64,000 nt of DNA from NCBI RefSeq assembly GCF_004366355.1, contig NZ_SODV01000002.1, positions 1,838,768-1,902,767 of the forward strand. Direction: 5' to 3'. Below are positions 48,753 to 57,311 of the stretch, piece after piece. A program made the position numbers and the translations under genes. The notes below the pieces were generated by a model, which was not told where the DNA came from, made no database searches, and was given only the letters and a program-made list of their open reading frames with translations. This DNA is from Dinghuibacter silviterrae. Its GTDB lineage: Bacteria > Bacteroidota > Bacteroidia > Chitinophagales > Chitinophagaceae. Within the stretch, counting starts at the first letter, position 1. Each line of letters opens with the position of its first letter.

Positions 48753-51700
48753 CCCCTTCTTCACGTCCTGCAAAAACTGCGTCGGCGTCTTCCCAAACTC
48801 TTTTTTGAACGCCTTTGTAAAATAGGACTGGCTCTGGATCCCGATCCGGTACATCACCTCCGTAAAAGGTACGTCCTCGTGGAGAAGGATGTGCACCGCG
48901 CGTTTCAGACGGATCGTCCGCACGAATTCGCCGATCGACTGCCCCGTGATTTGTTTGATTTTTTGGTACAGGCGGGTGCGGCTCATCCCCAGTTGACTGC
49001 AAAGGTATTCCACGTCCAGGTCGGGGTTGACCAACTGCGCCTCGATAGTTTCCAGGAGCGCGTCCATAAACGCCTTGTCCTTTTGCGAATGCACCAGCTC
49101 CCGGGCCTGCACCTGGTAGTCCCGCTGGTAGCGGTCGCGCAACTTTTGCTGGCGCTGGAAAATATTCCGGACCGTCGCCAGTAACAGGTCCATGCTCAGG
49201 GGTTTTGTAAAGTAGTGGTCCGCGCCCGACTCCACACCCTCCAGCTGCGCGCTCCCCGTATTCTTCGCCGTCAGCATCAGGAAGGGAATGTGGCTCGTCC
49301 CCAAGTCCTGCTTGACAAGCCGGCAAAGCGCGACCCCGTCCATTTTGGGCATCATCACGTCGCTCACGATCAGGTCCGGGGCGTCCTCCCTGATCCGCGC
49401 CCAGCCCTCTTCCCCATCCCCCGCGGTGTCCACCCGGTAGAAGGGGGCAAAGGTTTCCTTCAGGAAGTCGCGGAGTTCGGTGTTGTCTTCGACGATGAGC
49501 ACCAGCGGCGCTTCTTCGCCGGGGGTGCCCTCCGCGTCTTGTGGGAGCGCGCCCTCCGCCGCCTCGCCCGGCGCGTCCGCGCCGCTTGCAGCAACACCGC
49601 CTGCAGCAGCACCGCCCACTGCCGCAACTCCCGCCTGCGGCGCCAGTTCCTGGTCCACCCCCGCCGTGCGGATACTCTCCAACTGCACCCTGCCCGCGGG
49701 CAGCCCAACCGCCCAGCGCTCTGCAGCCGTGTATTCCTCTTCCTCTGACGGAATACCCACAATAATCTCCGTACCCTTATAGCGCTCGCTATAGACGAAA
49801 ATGTCTCCCTTATGCAGTTGTGTTAGGCTTCGGACAAATGCCAGCCCCACGCCCGACCCCAGGTGGGATTCGGAAATGCGGTAGTAGCGTTCGAAGAGGT
49901 GCGCGATGGACTCTTTCGAGATGCCGATACCGGTGTCCGCCACGCGGATATACTGGTAGCGTTTGGCGCGGCGGTCGCTCCGGAGCACGAGCTCGTGGGC
50001 AAAAGAAGGCGTAAAACCGTCCAGGCCGGGAAGCGCCTTCAGCGTGATTTCCCCGCCGGCGTCCGTATACTTGAAGGCGTTGTGCAAGAGGTTGAGGACG
50101 ATCTTTTCGAGAACCTGGCGATCAAACCAGGCCGGGGCCGCCTGGCCCGTTTCGACCTTGAAACGGATATTTTTTTCCGCGGCCCAATCCTTGAATTCGT
50201 CCGCGATCTCATCCAGAAAAAGGTCCAGACGGCCCGGCATCACGTGAAGTGACAAGGTCCCCGTCTCCAGTTTCCGGAAGTCCATCAGCTCGTTGATCAA
50301 CCCCATCAGCCGCGTCGCATTCCGGCGTATAGAGGCATAATAATGGGTCAGGGTGGGGGAGACCTCCATCTTGTACAGCTTCTCCACCTGGCCTAAGATC
50401 AGCGTCAGCGGCGTCCGCAACTCGTGTGAGATATTGGTAAAAAACTGGAGCTGCACCTGGTGGATTTCCTCCCGCTTTTTTTCCTCCAATTTTGCCAGCT
50501 CCAGGCTGCGTTTAAAACGATAATAGGTATAAGCGCCGCCCGTAACGGCCAGCGCTACCAGGGCCGCAAACCACCAGGTCTTCCAAAACGGGGGCGCGAT
50601 CACGATCAATACGCGGGCGCCCTGTTCATTCCAAACCCCGTCGTTGTTGGAGGCCTTCACCCGCAGGACATAAGTGCCTGGGTCAAGGTTGGTATAATTC
50701 GCCTTGTGTTCGTTGCCCACATAGTGCCAGTCCTTGTCAAACCCTTCCAGCATATACGCGTACTGGTTGTTTTCGGGGACTGAATAGTTCAGGGCTGTAA
50801 AGGTGAAGGAAAAGGTAGATTCCCGGAAACCCAGCCGCAGCGTATCTTTCGCGTCCACCCGTTGCCCGCCAACCTGGAAGCCCGTGATGTACACCGGCGG
50901 AATGTAAGGATTCCGTTGTATATCTCTTGGAAAAAAAGCGTTAAACCCATTGGTGCCTCCAAACAGCATTTCCCCCGCCCGTGTCTCCAGGTAAGCGCCC
51001 GGTTCGAACTCCAACCCCTGCAGCCCGTCCCCCCGGTTGTATCGCGTAAACGCGTAAGTGTCCGGGTTGAAACAGGTCAGCCCGCCTCCCGTGCTGATCC
51101 AGAAATTGCCCAGCCCGTCTTCGATGATCCCCTTGATAAACTCATGCGAAAGCCCCGCCTTGTCCGTATAGCAAGAAAAAGTATCTTTTGCCGCGTCATA
51201 CAAAAAAAGCCCCGACCGTCCGATCCACAGCCGCCCCCGGTGGTCGGTAAAAATGACCCGGATGTCCGGCATCTTTCCCTCGTGCGTGAAGTAATGCGAC
51301 CACCGCCCCGTCCGCAGGTCGCAGCGGTTGAGGCCCCCGTCGTCCGTACCGGCCCAGAGGTTCCCCCCGGCGTCCTCCCCCAGGGAGACGACGTTGTTGC
51401 CCTGCACCTGTGTCTCGCCCGCTTCGTCCCCCCTGACCCGGCGAAAGGTTCCCCGGCCCGGATCCAACAGGTTCAACCCCCCGAAATACGTCCCCACCCA
51501 GAGCCGCCCCTTCCGGTCCTCGAATGTTTTTTGTACATAATTAGAGCTGATCGAGGTCGTGTCCCCCTCCCGGTGCAGGTAACGCGTAAAGGTCCCTGTC
51601 TCCGGATGAAAAAGGTTCAGCCCCCCCTCCCAGGTCGACACCCACCGTCTCCCGCTTTTGTCCTCCGTCACGTCCAGGACCGCATCCGACCCCAGGCTCT

Positions 51701-53060
51701 TTGGATCGTAAGGGTTATACCGGTACGCCTGCCACCGGTTCGCACGCCGGCTCCAGACATTCAACCCGCCTCCGTCCGTGCCAATCCATATATCCCCTTT
51801 GGCGTCTTCAAAAAATGCACGGACATCGCTGTTCGTAAGCCCGTCCGCCGTGGTTCCCCCGGCCGCGCCCTCCCGTGAAGGATACTTTCTAAACTTGGCC
51901 GCGCCCGGCATATATACATTGAGGCCGCCCCGGTGCGTCCCCACCCAAAGGTTCCCCTGGTTGTCTTCGAAAATCGCCGACACCGTCCGTTGCGATAGGC
52001 TCGACGCATCCAGTGGATCGTTTTGATAGTGAAAAAAATGTTCCGTCGACGCCTCGAAAAGATTCAGCCCCCCGTTGATACAACCCACCCAGGCACGCCC
52101 CTCCCGGTCCACCAGGATGCTTTTGATCATATTCCCCCCGAGGCTCGAAGGGGTTTTGTCTTCGTGGCGGTAGCGCACCAGGTTCGCGGCGTTCGCTGTC
52201 GCCTCTCCGGCATCGGCTGTTGCCTTTCCCGCACTCGCTTTCGCCTTTCCGGCGTCCGCCGATTGTCTTCCGGCGTCCGCCGGCACATGGTACACCCATA
52301 CGCCGTCTTCCGCCGTCCCCAGCCAGAGGTCCCCGGAGGCGTCCGCGCGGATGACCAGAACCGGCGGTAAAGGGGCGCCGGTGGCGTGGATCACTTCGTC
52401 GCGAGGGGGAGCGCCGCCCGCACCCATCGCGCTCCTGCCCGTACCTATCGCGCTGCCGTCCGCCCCCATCGCGCTGCCGCCCACGCCCATGCGGCTCAGC
52501 CCCACCTCACTGCCGATCCAAAGCGTCCCCTCCGGACGCAGGCTTAGCGCGTTGATGTGCGCCCCAAAAGTGGGCACCCGCACCAGCCCCTTCCCCCCAT
52601 AGTACAACCCGCCCCCATCGGTCCCCACCCATAGGCCACCGGAGCTGTCCGCCGCCAGTGCGTTAATCGCGCCCGCGGGATAACGGGTAAAGGTTTGGGT
52701 GGAAGGATCGAAACGGTTGAGCCCATTGGACGTCCCGATCCAAAGCGTGTGCGCCGCGTCCTCGGTGATACAACGGACATAGTCGTCACTCAGGCTGCCG
52801 TTATCCCCGGCCCTGTTCCGGTAGACGGTCATGTCGTTCCCGTCATAGCGGTTCAGGCCGTCCCTGGTGCCTAGCCATATAAACCCATGACTGTCCTGGA
52901 ATATGCATTCGATGGTACTGTTGGAAAGACCCTGTTCGTACCCGATGTGCCGGAACGGCAAACTGGGTGCCTGCCCGAAACAGCGCCCGGCAAGCAAAAA
53001 ACTGGCGGGCAAAAAAAAGGCGACCCACAATGGAAACCTCACAATTCGGCAAAACCGCAT
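48747..53060 (-). CDS. hybrid two-component system sensor-regulator (HTCS)
   Basis: 1437 residues from ATG 53060, chosen because a signal peptide begins there; ATG 53126 would add 22 residues. Order: signal peptide to about 28; two seven-bladed Reg_prop propellers to about 690 (repeated IWLGTRDGLNR/LWIGxxxGL); Y_Y_Y domain about 700-780; one membrane helix near 795; HisKA with His879 in FFTNISHELRTPLTL; HATPase with NAFKYTD and DTGIGISK; a receiver domain with Asp1234 in IVSDVMMPK; AraC-type HTH in the last 100 residues. All parts of a two-component system are in one protein. Such sensors bind oligosaccharides in the periplasm and switch on nearby carbohydrate genes, here the divergent GH2 and GH53 genes. 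Low-complexity Ala/Gly insertions are noted separately. Confidence 0.93.
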   Translation of the reverse strand: MRFCRIVRFPLWVAFFLPASFLLAGRCFGQAPSLPFRHIGYEQGLSNSTIECIFQDSHGFIWLGTRDGLNRYDGNDMTVYRNRAGDNGSLSDDYVRCITEDAAHTLWIGTSNGLNRFDPSTQTFTRYPAGAINALAADSSGGLWVGTDGGGLYYGGKGLVRVPTFGAHINALSLRPEGTLWIGSEVGLSRMGVGGSAMGADGSAIGTGRSAMGAGGAPPRDEVIHATGAPLPPVLVIRADASGDLWLGTAEDGVWVYHVPADAGRQSADAGKAKASAGKATADAGEATANAANLVRYRHEDKTPSSLGGNMIKSILVDREGRAWVGCINGGLNLFEASTEHFFHYQNDPLDASSLSQRTVSAIFEDNQGNLWVGTHRGGLNVYMPGAAKFRKYPSREGAAGGTTADGLTNSDVRAFFEDAKGDIWIGTDGGGLNVWSRRANRWQAYRYNPYDPKSLGSDAVLDVTEDKSGRRWVSTWEGGLNLFHPETGTFTRYLHREGDTTSISSNYVQKTFEDRKGRLWVGTYFGGLNLLDPGRGTFRRVRGDEAGETQVQGNNVVSLGEDAGGNLWAGTDDGGLNRCDLRTGRWSHYFTHEGKMPDIRVIFTDHRGRLWIGRSGLFLYDAAKDTFSCYTDKAGLSHEFIKGIIEDGLGNFWISTGGGLTCFNPDTYAFTRYNRGDGLQGLEFEPGAYLETRAGEMLFGGTNGFNAFFPRDIQRNPYIPPVYITGFQVGGQRVDAKDTLRLGFRESTFSFTFTALNYSVPENNQYAYMLEGFDKDWHYVGNEHKANYTNLDPGTYVLRVKASNNDGVWNEQGARVLIVIAPPFWKTWWFAALVALAVTGGAYTYYRFKRSLELAKLEEKKREEIHQVQLQFFTNISHELRTPLTLILGQVEKLYKMEVSPTLTHYYASIRRNATRLMGLINELMDFRKLETGTLSLHVMPGRLDLFLDEIADEFKDWAAEKNIRFKVETGQAAPAWFDRQVLEKIVLNLLHNAFKYTDAGGEITLKALPGLDGFTPSFAHELVLRSDRRAKRYQYIRVADTGIGISKESIAHLFERYYRISESHLGSGVGLAFVRSLTQLHKGDIFVYSERYKGTEIIVGIPSEEEEYTAAERWAVGLPAGRVQLESIRTAGVDQELAPQAGVAAVGGAAAGGVAASGADAPGEAAEGALPQDAEGTPGEEAPLVLIVEDNTELRDFLKETFAPFYRVDTAGDGEEGWARIREDAPDLIVSDVMMPKMDGVALCRLVKQDLGTSHIPFLMLTAKNTGSAQLEGVESGADHYFTKPLSMDLLLATVRNIFQRQQKLRDRYQRDYQVQARELVHSQKDKAFMDALLETIEAQLVNPDLDVEYLCSQLGMSRTRLYQKIKQITGQSIGEFVRTIRLKRAVHILLHEDVPFTEVMYRIGIQSQSYFTKAFKKEFGKTPTQFLQDVKKGS
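49520..49645. repeat. Ala/Gly-rich low-complexity linker in the HTCS
   Basis: Between the ATP-binding and receiver domains the HTCS gene encodes about 40 residues dominated by Ala and Gly with a few Glu and Asp (AAVGGAAAGGVAASGADAPG). The DNA is imperfect GC-rich repeats of GCC/GGC/GCA type, consistent with slippage growth. Confidence 0.6.
52180..52284. repeat. degenerate tandem repeat inside a propeller of the HTCS
   Basis: Repeats of about 15-21 bases encode ADAGRQSADAGKAKASAGKA and its continuation, inserted between propeller blades. Copies differ at a few bases each. Confidence 0.6.
52408..52496. repeat. second degenerate tandem repeat in the HTCS propeller
   Basis: Repeats of about 21-24 bases encode GVGGSAMGADGSAIGTGRSA and its continuation, a run of GSAMG/GSAIG units inserted in a loop of the first propeller. 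Confidence 0.6.
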
Positions 53061-53197
53061 AGCCGAAATTAATCCTTTTGCCCATCCACAGGGGTTCCCG
53101 CGGCAGAAAATGAACGCCAGGACCATAAAAATGAACGTCGAAGCAAAGCCCCAGGCGCGGGTAAGACCTAATTTGGTGCCGGATCAATTTATCATAT

Positions 53198-55771
53198 ATG
53201 CTGCGTTGCTGGTTGTGCAGGCTCTGCTTTCTCGCCTTTGTTTTTCTGGCGAAAGGGGTTTTTCCCGCGAACGGACAAACCCTGACCCACAGGACCGTCT
53301 CCATAGATGAGGGCTGGCGTTTTCACCTCGGGGATGCGTCCGACCCGGCGCGGGACTTCGGATACGGCCTGGAGACGATTTTTTCCAAGTCCGGAAAAGC
53401 GGGCGGGACCGCCATTGACGCCCGCTTCAACGATAGCGCCTGGGACCCGGTGCGGCTGCCCCATGACTGGGCGGAAACCCTGCCCTTTGTGCCCTCCGAC
53501 AACTTCGACGTGGCGTCGCACGGCTTCAAACCCATTGGGGGCCGGTTCCCGCAAACCAGCATCGGCTGGTACCGCCGGCACCTCGCGGTCCCTGCCTCCG
53601 ATTCCGGGGCCCGTTTCGTGCTCCAGTTCGACGGCATCTTTCGCGACGCCAGGATCTGGATCAACGGTTTTTACCTGGGGCGCAACGAAAGCGGCTACCT
53701 GGGTGCATCGTATGACATCACCGACTACCTGGACTTCCACCACGACAACGTCCTTGTCGTCCGCGTCGACGCCACCCAATACGAGGGTTGGTTTTACGAG
53801 GGGGCGGGGATATATCGCCATGCATGGTTGCATACGTACCAGCCGGTATACATTCCGTCGGACGGGCTCTTTATCCACGCGGAGGTGGCGGAGCCGCCCG
53901 CCGCGCCCGCACCCGGCGGCCTGGCAACCACGGCCGTGTCCGCGCCGGGCACACCGACGTCGTCCGTCGCCATCGTTCACGTCGAAACCACCGTCATCGG
54001 CAACCGTTTCGTAACCGACACCTGCACCGTCGTTACCTGCCTCACCACGCGCGAAGGCCGGCGCATAGGCGCCCCCGTATACACGCCCGTGGCGCTTGCC
54101 CCGGGAGGCCTTGCGGCAACCCAGGCCACGGCCCAGGCCACTGCCCAGGCCACTGCGCGGGTGCCCACTGCCCGCCTATGGTCCCCCGACGACCCCTATT
54201 TATACCGCGCCACCGTCCTGATCATGCAAGACGGCAAAGTCATCGACAGCACCACCCAACGCTTTGGCATCAAAACAGTCCGCCTGGATGCGGAGAAAGG
54301 ACTTTTTCTCAACGGCACACACCTGGAAATAAAAGGCGTCGACTGCCACCAGGACCACGCGGGTGTGGGCAGCGCCGTTCCCGACGCCCTTCAGTACTAC
54401 CGCGTCCGTTTGCTCAAGGCCATGGGGGTGAACGCTTACCGGACGGCGCACGCCGCCCCGACCCCGGAGCTCCTGGACGCCTGCGACAGCCTGGGACTTT
54501 TGGTCCTTGACGAAAACCGTTTGCTCAACAGCAGCCCGGAGTACCTGGACCAGTGGGAGCGGCTGATCCGGCGCGACCGCAGCCGTGCCTGTGTTTTTCT
54601 TTGGTCGATCGGTAACGAGGAAGGGCATATCCAAACCCGGGCTACGGGCCGGCGTATCGCGGAGACCCTGATCCAGCGGCAAAGGCTGCTGGATCCTACG
54701 CGGACCTGTACGTATGCAGCCGACCTGCCCGACGTTTACCAGGGCGTCAACGAAGTGATCCCGGTCCGGGGATTCAACTACCGGCAGTTTGCGGTGGCGG
54801 ACTACCACAGGGACCACCCCGGACAACCCATCATCGGAACCGAAATGGGAAGCACGGTGACCACCCGCGGTTTTTATAACCCGGACCCGGTGACGGGGGC
54901 ATTCCGCGTCGACTCCGCCCGGGGATACCTCCCCGACCAGGACATCAGCGCGCCCTGGTGGGCGAGCCGGGCGGAAACCTGGTGGACCCTGGCCGCCGCT
55001 CAGCCCTGGTGGATGGGCGGTTTTGTATGGACGGGGTTTGACTACCGGGGGGAGCCCACGCCTTTTGCCTGGCCGGTCATCCACTCCCACTTCGGGCTCA
55101 TGGACGACTGCGGTTTCCCAAAGAACATCTATTATTATTACCAGTCCTGGTGGACCAACCGGGAAGTCCTTCATATCTCCCCGCATTGGAACTGGAAGGG
55201 CAGGGAGGGTCAGCCCATCGCGGTCTGGGTCAACAGCAACGCCGACCAGGTAGAGCTCCGGCTCAACGGCAAAAGCCTGGGGGAGAAAGCCATGCCGCGC
55301 AACGGCCACCTCGAATGGACGGTGCCTTTTGCCCCCGGCCGGCTGGAGGCCATCGCTCATAAAGGCTCCCAAAAATTCAAAACGGCCGTCGAAACCACGG
55401 GCGCACCCTACCGGATTGTCCTGGAACCCGATACAAACGCTATAACAGCGGATGGAAAGGACGCCCTCGTAGTCAACGTCCATGTGGTGGATCAACAGGG
55501 ACGGGAAGTGCCCGACGCCCAAAACCTGATCCATTTTGCCCTGAACGGAGCCCCCGCCCGTTTTATCGGCGCCGGCAACGGCGACCCCACCAGCCATGAG
55601 CCGGACCAGTACCCCGCCGGGGGGTGGCAACGGCATTTGTTCAACGGCAAGTGCCAGGTCATCCTCCAGGCGGCGGGCGGGTCGACAGCGGCGAGCGGTC
55701 CGACGATAACGGTCCGCGCCGAAGCGGACGGCCTGCAGCCCGCGGAAGTGACGATCCGGACCGGGCCATAA
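53198..55771 (+). CDS. GH2 beta-galactosidase, secreted
   Basis: 857 residues with a signal peptide (CWLCRLCFLAFVFLAKGVFP). Domains in order: sugar-binding jelly roll (about 40-220; GWYRRHLAVPASDSGARFVL), Ig-like domain, TIM barrel (about 330-620) with the acid/base Glu474 in WSIGNEEGH and the nucleophile Glu549 in IIGTEMGS, then a DUF4982-type and a further beta-sandwich domain (PYRIVLEPDTNAITADGKDA). The gene is divergent from the HTCS and followed 115 bases later by a GH53 galactanase. Together these point to removal of terminal galactose from beta-galacto-oligosaccharides. A 12-base tandem repeat lengthens a loop near residue 310. Confidence 0.92.
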   Translation: MLRCWLCRLCFLAFVFLAKGVFPANGQTLTHRTVSIDEGWRFHLGDASDPARDFGYGLETIFSKSGKAGGTAIDARFNDSAWDPVRLPHDWAETLPFVPSDNFDVASHGFKPIGGRFPQTSIGWYRRHLAVPASDSGARFVLQFDGIFRDARIWINGFYLGRNESGYLGASYDITDYLDFHHDNVLVVRVDATQYEGWFYEGAGIYRHAWLHTYQPVYIPSDGLFIHAEVAEPPAAPAPGGLATTAVSAPGTPTSSVAIVHVETTVIGNRFVTDTCTVVTCLTTREGRRIGAPVYTPVALAPGGLAATQATAQATAQATARVPTARLWSPDDPYLYRATVLIMQDGKVIDSTTQRFGIKTVRLDAEKGLFLNGTHLEIKGVDCHQDHAGVGSAVPDALQYYRVRLLKAMGVNAYRTAHAAPTPELLDACDSLGLLVLDENRLLNSSPEYLDQWERLIRRDRSRACVFLWSIGNEEGHIQTRATGRRIAETLIQRQRLLDPTRTCTYAADLPDVYQGVNEVIPVRGFNYRQFAVADYHRDHPGQPIIGTEMGSTVTTRGFYNPDPVTGAFRVDSARGYLPDQDISAPWWASRAETWWTLAAAQPWWMGGFVWTGFDYRGEPTPFAWPVIHSHFGLMDDCGFPKNIYYYYQSWWTNREVLHISPHWNWKGREGQPIAVWVNSNADQVELRLNGKSLGEKAMPRNGHLEWTVPFAPGRLEAIAHKGSQKFKTAVETTGAPYRIVLEPDTNAITADGKDALVVNVHVVDQQGREVPDAQNLIHFALNGAPARFIGAGNGDPTSHEPDQYPAGGWQRHLFNGKCQVILQAAGGSTAASGPTITVRAEADGLQPAEVTIRTGP
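54119..54154 (+). repeat. 12-base tandem repeat, three copies, in the GH2 gene
   Basis: Three copies of a 12-base unit (GCCCAGGCCACT, the last two identical, the first with two changes) at 54119-54130, 54131-54142 and 54143-54154 encode TQATAQATAQAT in a loop before the catalytic barrel. Confidence 0.85.
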
Positions 55772-55885
55772 GGCCGCGGCGCCAAGGCCGGCGGCCAAAA
55801 AGTCCATTAGAACCAAAAAAATGCACACCCGAGCAACCCCTCCCCAACAGATGCACGTAATTTTCCCACCAGAAATCAAAAATGT

Positions 55886-56920
55886 ATGATCCGCCAAACG
55901 ATTGCCTGTCTATTCGTACTTATTTGCGCCCTTAGCTGTTCCAAAAACAATTCCGGTACAAAGACCACCACGACCACGAGCGACACCCCCGACGCCTCGG
56001 CTTCTTCGTTTGCCAACGGGGCCGACGTGAGCTGGGTGACGCAAATGGAAGCCTCGGGTTATAAATTCTACAACAGCAGCGGGACGCAGGAAGACCTTTT
56101 TGCGATCCTAGGCGGTCTGGGCATCAATTCCATCCGGCTCCGGGTATGGGTCAATCCGTCCGGGGGCTGGTGCAACACCGCCGACGTCCTTGCCAAGGCA
56201 AAACGGGCAAAAGCCGCCGGCATGAACATCATGATCGACTTCCACTACAGCGATACGTGGGCCGACCCCGGACATCAGACCGTACCGGCTGCCTGGGCAG
56301 GTTTGGATTTCACCGGCCTCATGAATGAAACCTACAATTATACGCTAGCGGTGCTGGATACGCTCAAGGCCGGGGGGATCACCCCTACCTGGGTACAGGT
56401 CGGAAACGAAGTGTCCAACGGCATGTTGTGGCCCGACGGGGAAGCCTCGCTGAACATGAAAAATTTCGCCTGGCTGGTGAACTGCGGATACAATGCCACC
56501 AAGGCTGTTTTCCCGAACTGTAAAGTTATTGTGCATCTTGCCAACGGCTATGACAACACCACGTTCCGCTGGTTGTTCGACGGTCTGAAGTCCAACGGCG
56601 CATCCTGGGATGTCATCGGGATGTCCCTGTATCCCACGACCTCCAATTACACAACCCTCGATGCAGAGTGTTTGTCGAATATGCAGGATATGGTATCGCG
56701 GTATGGCAAACAGGTCATGATCTGCGAGGTCGGTATGGAAGAAGATCAGCCCACCATAACGGAGGCTTTTCTGAAAGACATCATCGCCAAGACCAAATCC
56801 GTATCGGGTGGTCTGGGTGTATTTTATTGGGAACCCGAGTGCTACAACAACTGGCAGGGCTACGGCCTGGGCGCCTTTGGCAGCAACGGGGAACCAACGG
56901 CGGCATTAAGCGCATTTTAA
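55886..56920 (+). CDS. GH53 arabinogalactan endo-beta-1,4-galactanase, lipoprotein
   Basis: 344 residues. A lipoprotein signal peptide ends in LSC, followed by a Ser/Thr-rich linker. Residues 45-344 are a GH53 TIM barrel: NGADVSWVTQMEASGYKFYN, INSIRLRVWVNPSGGW, NIMIDFHYSDTWADPGHQ, acid/base Glu175 in VQVGNEVSNGMLWP and nucleophile Glu281 in MICEVGMEE. GH53 enzymes cut beta-1,4-galactan of pectin side chains. A lipid anchor would place it on the cell surface, where it could feed the GH2 enzyme encoded just upstream. A TAATTTTC box (seven of eight) lies 20 bases before the start. Confidence 0.93.
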   Translation: MIRQTIACLFVLICALSCSKNNSGTKTTTTTSDTPDASASSFANGADVSWVTQMEASGYKFYNSSGTQEDLFAILGGLGINSIRLRVWVNPSGGWCNTADVLAKAKRAKAAGMNIMIDFHYSDTWADPGHQTVPAAWAGLDFTGLMNETYNYTLAVLDTLKAGGITPTWVQVGNEVSNGMLWPDGEASLNMKNFAWLVNCGYNATKAVFPNCKVIVHLANGYDNTTFRWLFDGLKSNGASWDVIGMSLYPTTSNYTTLDAECLSNMQDMVSRYGKQVMICEVGMEEDQPTITEAFLKDIIAKTKSVSGGLGVFYWEPECYNNWQGYGLGAFGSNGEPTAALSAF

Positions 56921-57043
56921 AAGACAAATAACCCTTAAGGATCGGTCAGCCCGGCGCTGCGACCCCAGGATTCCGACGGGCCGCCTGGGGCAGTGATCAG
57001 GGTGGGGGCCGCCGGGCCCCCAGACCGAGACTTGGGAAATCCT

Positions 57044-57265
57044 TTAATCCCCCTCTCCCAGCTCGTCGTCCTCGTCCAGGTCCGGGACGCCGGCTTCCAT
57101 GTTTTCCTGCTCTTCGATGACGTCTTCCTCATCGGCGGGTTCTTCGTTTTCGATGTCGTCGTAAAGGTCCTCGTCCCCGGTGATGTTTTCGTCGTCGTCG
57201 AATATATCGTCGTCGTCATCCCGTGGCGTCCGTGGACCTGACCATTGGTAGGCTACTGTTGTCAT
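57044..57265 (-). CDS. very acidic small protein
   Basis: 73 residues from ATG 57265 (MTTVAYQWSGPRTPRDDDDD). Nearly half the residues are Asp or Glu, with no Lys at all and only two Arg, both near the N-terminus. The N-terminal 15 residues are neutral and slightly aromatic. No signal peptide. This resembles very acidic proteins that bind basic partners or metal ions, but no family is recognised. The codon order is regular and free of stops; the start is separated by 46 bases from the end of the preceding gene on the same strand. Confidence 0.55.
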   Translation of the reverse strand: MTTVAYQWSGPRTPRDDDDDIFDDDENITGDEDLYDDIENEEPADEEDVIEEQENMEAGVPDLDEDDELGEGD

Positions 57266-57311
57266 AAAAAGGTGTTTAGAAAATGGCCACAATTACCATA
57301 CCGGAGCCCCA

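Noticed and set aside
55772-55796. GC-rich hairpin after the GH2 gene
   Set aside because: Stem with a bulge followed by A bases, not T, on the plus strand; function unclear and may be only GC-rich spacer.
54200-55897. 565-codon open frame on the minus strand inside the GH2 gene
   Set aside because: Antisense shadow of a gene with intact GH2 catalytic residues; composition is not protein-like.
57004-57021. GC-rich hairpin GGGGGCC/GGCCCCC after the GH53 gene
   Set aside because: The 7-bp stem is real, but no T run follows on either strand, so I could not call it a terminator.
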